From positions 1-64,000 of the forward strand of contig CBDFFN010000013.1 of NCBI GenBank assembly GCA_965246795.1: 64,000 nt of DNA, read 5' to 3'. Every line of letters starts with the position of its first letter. Position 1 is the first letter of the stretch. Made by a program: the position numbers and the translations under genes. Origin of the DNA: JAJXWB01 sp965246795 (GTDB lineage Bacteria > Pseudomonadota > Alphaproteobacteria > Rhizobiales > Beijerinckiaceae). The notes under the pieces are model-generated. The model saw nothing but the letters and a program-made list of their open reading frames with translations. It had not been told where the DNA came from and did not search any database. Shown in pieces: positions 34,007 through 43,524 of the stretch.

Positions 34007-34632
34007 TCCACCTCGCTCGCAAGCGCGTTGAGCGCCGCGGCGGCCATCGCGCTGCCGCCCTTGCGGCCGCGCACGACCAGCGCAGGCAGATGTGATGCGG
34101 CGAGAAGCGCATCTTTCGATTCCGCAGCGCCGATGAACCCGACCGGCATGCCGACGATCGCCGCAGGAGTTGGTGCGCCGTCACGCAACAACTCTAGCAA
34201 GCGGAAGAGTGCGGTCGGCGCATTACCGATGGCGACGACAGACCCGCCGAGACGTTCCTTCCAGAGATCGACGGCTGCGGCGGTGCGCGTCGTGTCCTGC
34301 GCGGCGGCAAGCGCCACGACGCGCGGATCGTCGAGCGTGCAGATGACCTCGTTATTCGCCGGCAATCTCGCGCGTGTGACGCCGTTCGCGACCATCTTCG
34401 CGTCGCAAAAGATCGGCGCACCGGCACGGAGCGCCGCACGGCCTGCCGCAACCGCGCCGGGCGCGAAGACGATGTCTTGCGCGATCTCCACCATGCCGCA
34501 GGCGTGGATGATGCGGACAGCGACCTGCTCCTCGTCGGGTGCGAAACGCGCGAGATCGGATTCCACGCGGATCGTCGCGAAGGAGCGTCGATAGATTTCC
34601 GTGCCATCACGGATGTAGGCGTAGGCGCTCAT
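34003..34632 (-). CDS. cobH: Precorrin-8X methylmutase
   Basis: Moves the C-11 methyl to C-12, making hydrogenobyrinic acid. It has 209 residues. The catalytic His is in RIIHACGMVE; other segments are IFCDAKMVANGVTR, IVGMPVGFIGAAESKDAL and VVRGRKGGSAMAAAALNAL. It overlaps cobG and cobI by 4 bp. Confidence 0.97.
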   Translation of the reverse strand: MSAYAYIRDGTEIYRRSFATIRVESDLARFAPDEEQVAVRIIHACGMVEIAQDIVFAPGAVAAGRAALRAGAPIFCDAKMVANGVTRARLPANNEVICTLDDPRVVALAAAQDTTRTAAAVDLWKERLGGSVVAIGNAPTALFRLLELLRDGAPTPAAIVGMPVGFIGAAESKDALLAASHLPALVVRGRKGGSAMAAAALNALASEVE

Positions 34633-35861
34633 GCGGCACGCTGCTGCGAGATGGTTTCGAGCGCGAGCTTATCGTCGAGATCGAACGTCGTCGGCGCGTC
34701 GTCGGCGCGACCATCGACGACGAGATCGAAGCGACCGTTGCGGCCTACAAGGGTCACGGGCGCTTCGCGAGGATACGCACAACCTTTTGCGCAGCCCGAT
34801 AAGTGAACCGCAATGCCATGACCTTTCGGAATGCGCGCAGCGAGCATTTTCGCAAAGGCACGGGTCTGGATTTCGCCGGAGGAACATGCCGGCGCGCCAG
34901 CGCAGGCGGCGATGCGAAGGCGCACATCATCAATGCGGACGATAAGGTCAAGCGCGGCGAGGTCACGCAGTGCGTTCCGCGCGACATCGCTCGGCAAGCC
35001 CGCGATCAGCAGCGTGCGCCAAGGTGTGACGCGGATTGTTGCGCTGGAATTCGTGAGAGCAAGGCTTGCAACTTCGGCAAGGTTCTTTGCTTGCCATGCA
35101 CCGAAAGGCGCGGCAACGCCCAGGACTATATTGCCGTCGATATCGGCGAGGCCCAGCAGATCGATCGCGGGTTTCGATTCTGGCCGATCCGCTATCGTCG
35201 TGAGCCTGGCTTGCGTAAAGAGTGCGTCGTCGCAGATATGTGCGAGCGCGCGCATCCGCCGCTCGTCGCGGCGAAGCGTAAGGAATGCTTGGGTGAGCGC
35301 GAGCGCGGCATCCGGTGCCTCTCCAATCAAAACGCGTGCGGCGCGCGTGAAGCCAGCCGGTGCCACAATTGCGTGGCCATCGCCGGTCGCCGTGACGACG
35401 ACGTCGGCGCTGCCTTCGCCAAGCCGTCCGCAACCACCGTCGAGCGCGAAGCCAAATTTCGACGGCAGCGCGGCAAAGCGTTCGTCCGACCGAAGCCCGC
35501 GTTCGATCGCTGCAGCGAGTGGACGCATGTCGCGCGCCCTCGCATCAAGACCACAGAGGGGACCGACGAGAATATTGATGGGTGCGCGCTCCTCCCGCAT
35601 ATCGACAAGCCCTTCGCGCGACAAAAGCTCGAGCAACGGCGGAAAACTTTCCGGCTGCACACCGCGAATCTGGATGTTGGCGCGTTGCGTCAGTTCAAGG
35701 AGACCGTTGCCAAAACGTTTCGCGGCGTCCGCGAGCACAAGCGCGTGCGTCGGCGACAGAGTCGCATCGCGCACGCGCACGCGCACGAGCAGGCCGTCGC
35801 CACTCATCATCGGGCGCAGCGCCGTCGGGCACCAACCCTTGATGGCGGCATGTGCGTTCAT
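34629..35861 (-). CDS. cobG: Precorrin-3B synthase
   Basis: Oxygen-dependent mono-oxygenase of the aerobic cobalamin route, with siroheme-like fold and a [4Fe-4S] cluster. The ATG at 35861 overlaps the cobN stop (ATGA) and gives 410 residues. The cluster cysteines are seen in CAGAPACSSGEIQTR and SGCAKGCAYP near the C-terminus. The nitrite/sulfite reductase half-domain repeats start with MMSGDGLLVRVRV and LLELTQRANIQIRG. Its presence identifies the oxygen-dependent pathway rather than the anaerobic one. Confidence 0.95.
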   Translation of the reverse strand: MNAHAAIKGWCPTALRPMMSGDGLLVRVRVRDATLSPTHALVLADAAKRFGNGLLELTQRANIQIRGVQPESFPPLLELLSREGLVDMREERAPINILVGPLCGLDARARDMRPLAAAIERGLRSDERFAALPSKFGFALDGGCGRLGEGSADVVVTATGDGHAIVAPAGFTRAARVLIGEAPDAALALTQAFLTLRRDERRMRALAHICDDALFTQARLTTIADRPESKPAIDLLGLADIDGNIVLGVAAPFGAWQAKNLAEVASLALTNSSATIRVTPWRTLLIAGLPSDVARNALRDLAALDLIVRIDDVRLRIAACAGAPACSSGEIQTRAFAKMLAARIPKGHGIAVHLSGCAKGCAYPREAPVTLVGRNGRFDLVVDGRADDAPTTFDLDDKLALETISQQRAA

Positions 35862-38800
35862 GCGGCCACCTTCACGCCATCGAGCTGCGCGGCGACGGAG
35901 TTGCGACGGCAGGTCCACAGGCCGCGGTCCCGCATATTTGCGAGATCGTGCGATATCGACGCGGCCGCAGCCGGATTTTCGCGTTCGAGAAAGGCGCGCA
36001 CGACATCGTCACCGAGTGTCCCGTCGAATACGAGGTCGAATGTTGCGTCGGCGACGCAATCCGCCGTGATCGCAAAGGCCGCGAGATTGCCGACGGTCTC
36101 GGCGATTTCGCCCGCACCACGATGACCGTGCCGCATCAAGCCTGCGATCCACTTGCCGTGGCCAAATTTGCCCCGCGCCACCCGTGCGACTTCCTCGGCG
36201 ATCGTGCGAACCTTTGCGGCATCCTCGCGCGTCGCATCGACATGATAGACGCGCGCATCCTGCCCGAGCGCTGCCTTCGCGGCGGCAAAGCCGCCCTCCT
36301 CTTCGGCGAAGGCTGCGCCCATCAGCACATCGGTTTCGGCCATGTCCTGCGTGTGCACAAGCGCATCGACGGCAGCGACACGCGACGCAAGACCTTCGCG
36401 ATCTGCGGCGCTCGTGCGCTTCGAGAAGCCATGCGCCTGCGAGTCGAACCAAGTTTCGCCGAGCACGCATCGTGCAATCTTGGGATCGGCAGAAATGCGG
36501 TTGGCGATGCCGGTCCCGTAAGAACCCGGCGCTGCGCCGAAGATGCGCACTGTCTTGTCGCCGGAGCGTCGCGCGGCGGCGAGCGGGTTAACGTCGTCGC
36601 CTTCATCGAGTGCGCCGACTGCCTGCACGGCCTGATCGAAGAGATCGATCAAAGCCGGAAACGTGTCGCGGAACAGTCCCGAGATACGCAAGGTCACGTC
36701 GACACGCGGTCGACCAAGTTCGGCATGCGGCGTGATTTCGAAGCCGCCGACACGCGACGAGGCGGCATCCCACACCGGCCGTACGCCCATCAACACCAGT
36801 GCCTGCGCAAAATCCTCGCCACCGGTGCGCATCGTCGATGACCCCCATAGGTCGATCATCAGCGCGCGCGGCCAGTCGCCTTCGTCCTGCACGAAGCGCG
36901 TCAGCACGGCGTCCGCAGTGCGCGTGCCAATCGTGAAGGCGGTGCGGCTCGGCACAGCGCGCGGATCGATGCCGAATAGATTGCGACCGGTCGGCAACAC
37001 ATCTTGGCGCGCGCGCGACGGCGCACCAGCCGGACCCGGCTCGACGAAGCGGCCATCGAGCGCGGCAAGGAGTCCGTTAATTTCGCCAGACGCATCGCGT
37101 CCGAAGACGTGCAGACCATCGCCGAGCCGCAGATCCTTGATGTCGCAGAGCCACGCGTCGAGCTTCTGCAACGACTCCTCTCGCGATGTCGTGGGGGTGA
37201 TGCCACTTTCAGCCGCAAGCCCGCTCTCGGTTGCGCGCGAAAAGATGGCGTCGGCAATGATTGCCGCGCGACGCGGATCGAGCCCGCTCGCAGCGGAATA
37301 TTCGTCGAGCAGCGCTTCGATCTCGCACTCCGCGTTGCCGATGGAAACGGCGTCGAGCGGCGGCGTCATATGTCCGACTGTAACAGCGCCGATGCGCCGG
37401 CGCGCCTGCGCCGCCTCGCCGGGATCGTTGACGATGAAGGGATAGATGACGGGGATGCCGCCCGTTAGCGCGAGCGGCGCGCAGGCGGACGACAGCGCAA
37501 CGGATTTTCCGGGTAGCCATTCCAGCGTGCCATGCGTGCCGAGATGCACGATCGCATCGGCGCGCCACGTCTGCTGCAACCAAAGATAAAAGACGACATA
37601 GGCGTGCCGCGGCGGCAGCGCCGCATCGTGATAGCTGTCGCGCCGATCGCCGCCCGCGCCGCGATCGGGCTGAAAGCCGACGAGCATATTGCCGACAACG
37701 ACAACGCGAAGGTGCAGCGCGCCATCGACGCAACTCGGATCGTCGTGCGGTGCGCCCCATGCCGCATCGATGCAGTCGTTGAACGCCGGCGGCAGCGCGT
37801 CGCGCCAACGCATGTACTCGTCGAGCGTGACGGCGATGTCGGCCGTCGACAGCGAAGCGATAAGCGCACGGCCCGATGGCAGGTCGCCGATGTCGTAACC
37901 GGCCTCGCGCAGCGCCGCGACGATCGCATCGATGCTGGCAAGAGAATCGAGACCGACCGCATAACCTTCGCGACCACCTTTCAAGGGATAGTCCGACAGG
38001 ATCAGCGCAAGTTTCCGTTCGGCCGGCTTCGCGCGACGCAGGCGCGACCACCCCTTCGCAAGAGCGACGACTGACGCGATGCCGTCGTCGTGCGGCGCGT
38101 GCGATGCGCGTGCTCCGTCGTTAGAGGGCGATTTGAACGAGATCGGAGGACCGATTATACGGCCGTCGATCTCGGGCAGGACGACATTCATCGCAAGGTC
38201 GATGGCGCCGAAACCGCGCGGCGATGCGTCCCACGCTTCGCGCGGTAGAGTCGCAAAGGGGGCTTGGATAACGGCACAATCTGCATGATCGAGAATGCCG
38301 CCGCCGCCATCCCTGGCGGAAAAGGCGGTCGTGTTGAGGATGACGTCGGGCGTGAAGGTCGCGCTTATCTCAGCAACGATATCGGCGACACGCGGGTCTT
38401 TCAGACTTGTGACGAAGAGCGTCTCGACGGCAAAGCTCTCATGCGCCAACGCATCGGCGAGCGCGATGGCCGGTGCAATGTCCGCGGCGAGCCAGAGCGA
38501 GCGATAGACGACGATCAGCGCGTGATGCGCGTTGCGAAAGCCGGTGCGGCACGCCTCCTCGACGCGGCCCGCCACCGGCACTGCCACAGGCGCGCTCCAC
38601 GCGACCTCGTGGCCGAGCCGCGCTTCGATCCAGCCGAGCAGGTTGCCGATATTGTCCGGCCCACCTTCGTCAAGAAAGCGCCAGAGCAGAAGCAGATCGT
38701 CTGACGGCAAAGTCGAAGCGCGATCGAGTCTCGCATCGGCGCAGGCATCGCCCGGAAGCACAGCCAGCGGGATCGCCTTGGCCCTGCACAAAGCCGTGAC

Positions 38801-39094
38801 TTCGTCGAGGCCGTAGGACCAATAGTCGGCGCCGCCAAGACAGCGCACAAGCACGAAACGCGCATGCGCAAGCGTCTTCTCGAGATAGAGATCGATCGAA
38901 TAGGGATGCTTCAACTGCGCGAGGTTTGCGAGCCGCAGGCTCGGCGCATCGTGCCGCTTCGCATGCGCCGCCGATATCGCCGCAAGATCGGAGTCGGAAA
39001 AGGACAGGCAAACGATGTCGCCACGCGGCTGGGCGAGGTCGATGGCGTCGTCCTGCGCATCTAAACGATGCAAATCGCGGGCGACGAGATGCAC
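35858..39094 (-). CDS. cobN: Cobaltochelatase subunit CobN
   Basis: Large subunit of the ATP-dependent CobNST cobalt chelatase, which inserts cobalt into hydrogenobyrinic acid a,c-diamide. It has 1078 residues from GTG at 39094, a little short of the usual 1100-1300. The start is 5 bp after the cobW stop. Family segments include LILSDYPLKGGREGYAVGLD, HLGTHGTLEWLPGKSVALS, GVRPVWDAASSRVGGFE and FGAAPGSYGTGI. CobS and CobT are not in the window and must be encoded elsewhere. Confidence 0.96.
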   Translation of the reverse strand: MHLVARDLHRLDAQDDAIDLAQPRGDIVCLSFSDSDLAAISAAHAKRHDAPSLRLANLAQLKHPYSIDLYLEKTLAHARFVLVRCLGGADYWSYGLDEVTALCRAKAIPLAVLPGDACADARLDRASTLPSDDLLLLWRFLDEGGPDNIGNLLGWIEARLGHEVAWSAPVAVPVAGRVEEACRTGFRNAHHALIVVYRSLWLAADIAPAIALADALAHESFAVETLFVTSLKDPRVADIVAEISATFTPDVILNTTAFSARDGGGGILDHADCAVIQAPFATLPREAWDASPRGFGAIDLAMNVVLPEIDGRIIGPPISFKSPSNDGARASHAPHDDGIASVVALAKGWSRLRRAKPAERKLALILSDYPLKGGREGYAVGLDSLASIDAIVAALREAGYDIGDLPSGRALIASLSTADIAVTLDEYMRWRDALPPAFNDCIDAAWGAPHDDPSCVDGALHLRVVVVGNMLVGFQPDRGAGGDRRDSYHDAALPPRHAYVVFYLWLQQTWRADAIVHLGTHGTLEWLPGKSVALSSACAPLALTGGIPVIYPFIVNDPGEAAQARRRIGAVTVGHMTPPLDAVSIGNAECEIEALLDEYSAASGLDPRRAAIIADAIFSRATESGLAAESGITPTTSREESLQKLDAWLCDIKDLRLGDGLHVFGRDASGEINGLLAALDGRFVEPGPAGAPSRARQDVLPTGRNLFGIDPRAVPSRTAFTIGTRTADAVLTRFVQDEGDWPRALMIDLWGSSTMRTGGEDFAQALVLMGVRPVWDAASSRVGGFEITPHAELGRPRVDVTLRISGLFRDTFPALIDLFDQAVQAVGALDEGDDVNPLAAARRSGDKTVRIFGAAPGSYGTGIANRISADPKIARCVLGETWFDSQAHGFSKRTSAADREGLASRVAAVDALVHTQDMAETDVLMGAAFAEEEGGFAAAKAALGQDARVYHVDATREDAAKVRTIAEEVARVARGKFGHGKWIAGLMRHGHRGAGEIAETVGNLAAFAITADCVADATFDLVFDGTLGDDVVRAFLERENPAAAASISHDLANMRDRGLWTCRRNSVAAQLDGVKVAA

Positions 39095-39099
39095 GCGCC

Positions 39100-40161
39100 C
39101 TACTCCGCAGCGGGCGCGAAAGCGTCCCCCGCCTTACCGACGAGTGCTCGCTCGATGGCAGCGCGATCGAGGCCCTTCTCGCCGATGACGACGAGAGCGC
39201 CAGCACGCGGCTTGTCGCCCCACGGTCCTTCGAAATTTTGCGAGAAGCGTGGACCGACACCTTGCACGAGTAAGCGCATCGCTTTGCCGCGCACGGCGAC
39301 AAAGCCTTTTATGCGCAGAATGTCGTGCTCTGCCGCGATCACTGCAAGCCGTTGCGAGACGCCGTCGGCAGAGGCCTGCTCCGGCATTGCGACGACGAAA
39401 CTCTCAAAGTCTTCGTGGTCGTGGTCGTCTTCGTTGTCGTGGTGCGACGGCCGGTTCGCGAGATCATCTTCCGCCGCAGCGCCGAGGCCAAGCAGGATTG
39501 CGGGATCGAGCTTTCCATGTCGCGCTTCGACAACACGCGGACGTGACGATGCCGCGGCGATCGTAGCCCGCACGGCGGCAATGCCGCCCGCATCGAGCAG
39601 ATCGGTCTTGTTCAGAACGACCATGTCGGCGCAAAGCACCTGATCCTCGAAGACTTCCTCGAGCGGATTGTCGTGATCGACGGACGCATCGGCCGCGCGC
39701 TGCGCCGCGACTGCCGCGGGATTGTCGGCAAAGCGGCCGTCCGCCACGGCGCTGCCATCCACCACGGCGATTACGCCATCGACGGTGAGATGCGAACGGA
39801 TTGCGGGCCACTCGAACGCCTTCACCAGCGGCTTTGGCAGTGCGAGCCCGGAGGTCTCGACAAGAATGTGATCGGGGCGCGGTTCTCGCGCGAGCAGCGC
39901 TTCCATCGTCGGCACGAAATCGTCGGCGACCGTGCAGCAGAGGCAACCGTTCGCGAGTTCGACGATGTTTTCCTCGGGGCAGGACTTCACTCCGCAACCG
40001 CGCAAAATTTCGCCATCGACGCCGACATCGCCGAATTCGTTGACGATCAGCGCGAGACGACGTCCCTGCACGTTCTCGAGCACGTGGCGGATGAGAGTCG
40101 TCTTGCCGGCGCCGAGGAAGCCGGTGACGATCGTGACGGGAACTTTCGCTGGCGCGCTCAT
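39100..40161 (-). CDS. cobW: CobW/COG0523 metal-chaperone GTPase
   Basis: G3E-family GTPase, thought to deliver cobalt to the cobaltochelatase. The ATG at 40161 overlaps the cbtA stop by 4 bp and gives 353 residues. The P-loop is TGFLGAGKTT near residue 14; the metal-binding CxCC motif is GCLCC; the guanine-binding NKTD is at VVLNKTDLL. A His/Asp/Glu-rich stretch (SHHDNEDDHDHED) lies before the C-terminal CobW_C domain, a likely metal site. An upstream in-frame extension lies in cbtA and is rejected. Confidence 0.95.
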   Translation of the reverse strand: MSAPAKVPVTIVTGFLGAGKTTLIRHVLENVQGRRLALIVNEFGDVGVDGEILRGCGVKSCPEENIVELANGCLCCTVADDFVPTMEALLAREPRPDHILVETSGLALPKPLVKAFEWPAIRSHLTVDGVIAVVDGSAVADGRFADNPAAVAAQRAADASVDHDNPLEEVFEDQVLCADMVVLNKTDLLDAGGIAAVRATIAAASSRPRVVEARHGKLDPAILLGLGAAAEDDLANRPSHHDNEDDHDHEDFESFVVAMPEQASADGVSQRLAVIAAEHDILRIKGFVAVRGKAMRLLVQGVGPRFSQNFEGPWGDKPRAGALVVIGEKGLDRAAIERALVGKAGDAFAPAAE

Positions 40162-40943
40162 GCGGGCGCGCCCGCAAGTTTTGGCGCCGCGGCGCCAATG
40201 CGCGTCCAGAGCCAACCGACACTCAGTCCGATAAGGCACCAGAGCAGCGCATGCACGACGAGCGAAGTGGCCGCGAAACTGGCGGCGAGTTCCGCCGGGG
40301 CGGTGCTCTCGAACGTTGAGGGATGCGGCGCGCCGATGATGTGCGGCGCGAGCAGAAGCGCGACACCGGCGGCCTTGGCGCTCGCCTGCGGCCTGAAGGC
40401 GAGAAGATAGATTGCGATGGCAGAGACAAGCGTTGTCGCGCCCCACCAGATTTGTCGCTGCAGCAGATCGGCGGCAGCGCTGCCCGGCAATTCCGGCGCG
40501 AGACCCAACGCCGGCGCGAGACCGGACGCAGCAAAAGCTGCGAGACCCCAAAGCAGGCCTGTCCGAGCGTCGATGGGTGCACGCGCCAGAATCATGCAGC
40601 CGAGCAACACAAGCGAATAGCCAAGCGCCGCGGCGATCGTCGCGATGCTGGTCGCGGCGGTGCGCTGGAAGCCGTCCTCCGGCTGCCAACCGCTATCTTC
40701 GTGTTTTGCCGCGGGCGCCTGAGCTCCACTGGCCGCCGGCGCGTGCGAATGCGCGAGCAGCAGCACGGACGGTGGGCGAAGCGTTGCGCTGGCAACGGAC
40801 TTGCCCTCGCTGACATGCGCGGCCTTCTCGTAGACCTCGGCTTTGAGAATGAGCGGCGTTGTCGTGAACTGAAGCACGAGCGCCATGATTGCGCCGACGA
40901 CGACACCCGTCGCGACGGCGACAGACAGAACCTTGCGGATCAC
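40158..40943 (-). CDS. cbtA: Cobalt transporter subunit CbtA
   Basis: Predicted cobalt importer membrane protein found in B12 regulons. It has 261 residues and about five to six hydrophobic segments, starting IRKVLSVAVATGVVVGAIMA, then a periplasmic loop with HSHAP, EDGFQRTAATSIATIAAALGY, and C-terminal VVHALLWCLIGLSVGWLW. His residues in the loop and membrane segments could coordinate cobalt. It starts 1 bp after the cbtB stop. Confidence 0.92.
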   Translation of the reverse strand: MIRKVLSVAVATGVVVGAIMALVLQFTTTPLILKAEVYEKAAHVSEGKSVASATLRPPSVLLLAHSHAPAASGAQAPAAKHEDSGWQPEDGFQRTAATSIATIAAALGYSLVLLGCMILARAPIDARTGLLWGLAAFAASGLAPALGLAPELPGSAAADLLQRQIWWGATTLVSAIAIYLLAFRPQASAKAAGVALLLAPHIIGAPHPSTFESTAPAELAASFAATSLVVHALLWCLIGLSVGWLWTRIGAAAPKLAGAPA

Positions 40944-40944
40944 G

Positions 40945-41136
40945 TCAGTGGCAGGGGAAACTGAGCGCGTGGCGCGTGTTGTGCGCGCCGTTGTGCAGCG
41001 CGTCGGTGTGCGCGAAGCCGGTCAGATAGACGAGGAAGACACCCAACGCGAGGGCGAAAACCGCGATACGGGATGTCTCAGTACGGGCCGCCGCAAGACC
41101 TTGCGACGCCGGAAGGGTCAGCGTGTCAACTTGCAT
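40945..41136 (-). CDS. cbtB: Cobalt transporter subunit CbtB
   Basis: Small partner of CbtA. One membrane segment (IAVFALALGVFLVYLTGFA) and a C-terminal metal-binding tail with several His (HTDALHNGAHNTRHALSFPCH would be the full tail; core HNTRH) match the CbtB family. The ATG at 41136 gives 63 residues with AGGAGG five bases upstream; the ATG at 41139 is also possible but only two bases from the site. First gene of the operon under the riboswitch. Confidence 0.93.
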   Translation of the reverse strand: MQVDTLTLPASQGLAAARTETSRIAVFALALGVFLVYLTGFAHTDALHNGAHNTRHALSFPCH

Positions 41137-41177
41137 CATGTCCTCCTGCCGCCCCGCCGGCGGCGTCTATGCATCGG

Positions 41178-41336
41178 GACGGCAGGTCTCCTGACTCCTG
41201 GCTCGGACGGCCCGCCGCCTTCCCGGACAAGTCCAGTGGCGTCCGGCGAGCCTTGCCAGTCACAGTTGCGGGGGCAGCCGCGGGTTTGAGCGAACCCTCA
41301 CCGCGTTCCCTTTTCACCTTCCTTTCGGAAGGACCG
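41178..41336 (-). promoter_or_regulatory. Cobalamin riboswitch controlling the cbtB-cobB operon
   Basis: Read on the minus strand, the region carries the conserved cobalamin riboswitch elements in order: GGGAAcgcGGTG, GCTGCCCCCGCAACTGT, GCCACTG, GGGAAGG and the B12 box AGTCAGGAGACCTGCC. It ends about 40 bases before the cbtB start. No T-run follows, and the sequence next to the ribosome site is GC-rich, so translational control by hiding the AGGAGG site is more likely than termination. Adenosylcobalamin binding should repress the whole twelve-gene operon. Confidence 0.96.
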
Positions 41337-41390
41337 TCGCCCGATGTGATAAGCGCCGGTCGCCTGCCCGTCAAACATCGAGGCCCCTGC

Positions 41391-41999
41391 ATGACCGAGC
41401 CAGACACCGATCGCCACAAGGAAAAGATGGCGAAGCGCAAGGCCGTGCAAGATGCGGAGGTCGCATCGAAGCAGATTGCCGCAAAGGGCCTTTTGATGGT
41501 CCACACCGGCGCCGGCAAAGGCAAATCCACGGCGGCCTTCGGTCTCGCGCTGCGCGCACTCGGCCGCGGCTGGCGCGTCGGTGTCGTGCAATTCGTGAAA
41601 GGCGCGTGGGACACGGGCGAACGCCACATCCTCGAAGGTTTTGGCGACCGCGTCATCTGGCGCACGATGGGCGAAGGTTTCACCTGGGAGACGCAGGACC
41701 GCACCCGCGATGTCGCCGCCGCGACGCGCGCTTGGGAGGAAGCGTGCAAGATGCTCGACGATCCCTCAATCCGGCTCATCGTGCTCGACGAACTCAATAT
41801 CGCGCTGCGTTACGACTACCTGCCGCTCGACGATGTTCTCGCGCGTTTCGCCAAGAGACGGCCGGACCAGCACATCGTCGTCACCGGTCGCAACGCGAAA
41901 CCAGCGCTGATGGAGGCCGCCGATCTCGTGACGGAGATGATGGCAACGAAACATCATTTCGCGGGCGGCGTGAAAGCGCAGGAAGGCATCGAGTTCTAG
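41391..41999 (+). CDS. cobO: Cob(I)yrinic acid a,c-diamide adenosyltransferase (CobA/CobO type)
   Basis: Attaches the 5'-deoxyadenosyl group to cob(I)alamin precursors using ATP. The ATG at 41391 gives 202 residues; the P-loop is GAGKGKST (residues 40-47), followed by ALGRGWRVGVVQFVKG, and LIVLDELNIALRYDYL with the DELN motif. An upstream in-frame extension would pass through the antisense of the riboswitch and is rejected. It is divergent from the riboswitch operon, with no riboswitch of its own and only a poor ribosome site. Confidence 0.95.
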   Translation: MTEPDTDRHKEKMAKRKAVQDAEVASKQIAAKGLLMVHTGAGKGKSTAAFGLALRALGRGWRVGVVQFVKGAWDTGERHILEGFGDRVIWRTMGEGFTWETQDRTRDVAAATRAWEEACKMLDDPSIRLIVLDELNIALRYDYLPLDDVLARFAKRRPDQHIVVTGRNAKPALMEAADLVTEMMATKHHFAGGVKAQEGIEF

Positions 42000-42012
42000 A
42001 TCGATCCGCCGC

Positions 42013-43367
42013 TTAACGCGCTGGCTTCCCGTCCGCTGACACGCCGCGAAAAATTAGGTCGCCGCCTCCGAACTGCCGCTCGATGGACGGCCTTTGCTTG
42101 TTGTCGGTCGTGCGAGAAACGTCGTCGTAAACGAGGCGGAACACGCGCGCCATTTCCACGCCCGGCGCATCCATGTTGCGAGCCAGCGCCGACGTGTAAG
42201 GGCTGTTCGATCCCGCAGGACCATCGGCGGCGACGGCACCGGGCTGCGCCGAATATGCGACGAGCAGGCCCGCGTCCCCGCCGACATCCGCCCGCGCAAG
42301 ACCTCGCGTCACGGCACGGGTGGTGATCGTGCGCTTGAGGGATCCGCCAAACGGATCGTCCCGACATGCATCGAGGATCACGAGCCGCATCTTTTTGGCG
42401 CGCTGGATCGCGGACAACAGACGGTCGAGCGGGATCGCGACGTTCTGAAGATCGACGTCCTCCTGCACGCGCTTGATGTCGACGGGCAGCAGGTAGCTGG
42501 TCGCACCAGCCGCGATACCGTGGCCCGAATAATAGATGACCGCCCAATCCGACTTCGCGGCCTCGCTCTCAAAGCGGTCCAGCGCCACCTTCATCGCATC
42601 CAGCTTCGCATCGTTGACGACTTCGACGGACGCGAAACCCACCTTGCGCAATTCGTCCGCCATTAGGGCAGCATCGCGTCGCGGATTGTCGAGCGTGGTC
42701 ACCCGGTCGTAGAGGCCGTTGCCGATCACCAGCGCGACGCGACGTCCCGGCACGGGTGGGTTCGCCGGCATCTGCTGCAGCTTGGGATCGGCACGGACCG
42801 ACGCCAGGGCTTCTGCCTGGTCGCGCGCCGACGTGAGCTTGGGATCGAGCCGGAACGCCTCACGAAACTCTGTGAGCGAGCCGGCGATATCACCCTTGTT
42901 CAGGCGTGCCTTGGCGCGCTCCTGATGAAAGAACCCGACCTTCGGCTCGGCGCGGACGGCGCGATCATAGTCCGCAAGCGCATTGTCGACATCGCTCTTC
43001 TTGATCGCAGCACCGCGGCGCGATTGTTGTAATAGACCGCCGGTTTCGGATCGATCCGTAGCGCCGTGTCGTAGTCGGCAAGTGCGCCCGCAAGGTCGTT
43101 CGTCCGATCCCGCGCCGCGCCACGATTGTTGTAAAAGACGGCCGCGTAAGGATTGAGCGCGATCGCGCGTCCATAAAGCAGAAGCGCCGCGGAAGCAGAG
43201 CCGGCGTTCGTCAAGGCGGCGGCCGTGTTGTTGAGATCGCGCGCCCGGTCGCTGTCCGCCTGCGAGACGGTCGGTGGCTTTGTCGTTGATGCCAGCTGCG
43301 CGGCCGTTGGCACGACAGCGCAGGTGAGGACTGCTGTCGTAGCGACAAGAAATGGCAACACGCGCAT
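42013..43367 (-). pseudogene. TPR and caspase-like (peptidase C14) protein, frameshifted
   Basis: The start at 43367 gives a signal peptide (MRVLPFLVATTAVLTCAVV) and tetratricopeptide repeats such as NNRGAARDRTNDLAGALADY in one frame. Near 43001-43012 the frame breaks: the first ends ...YYNNRAAVL and the next resumes IKKSDVDNALADYDRAVRA, so one base is missing, or two are extra. The second frame continues through another TPR and a caspase p20 domain with RRVALVIGNGLYDR, catalytic His in YYSGHG and Cys in LDACRDDPF. Both catalytic residues are intact. It could be an inactivated gene or a sequence error. It is convergent with cobO. Confidence 0.85.
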
Positions 43368-43524
43368 GTTCGGTCTCCCCCTCGTTCATCAGATAGCACT
43401 CTCCGATGATGATGAAACTTGCGCCGCGATCTTGCCAATAGCGAGCCCCTCGCGTTTACTCCACCCGGGAACAAACTGGCCAAAGAGCCGGTTGCGGCGA
43501 ACCTGCCGCGCTCGGGAGGACCTT

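Noticed and set aside
41073..41390. In-frame upstream extension of cobO
   Set aside because: It translates the antisense of the cobalamin riboswitch and of cbtB; CobO proteins begin near the 41391 ATG.
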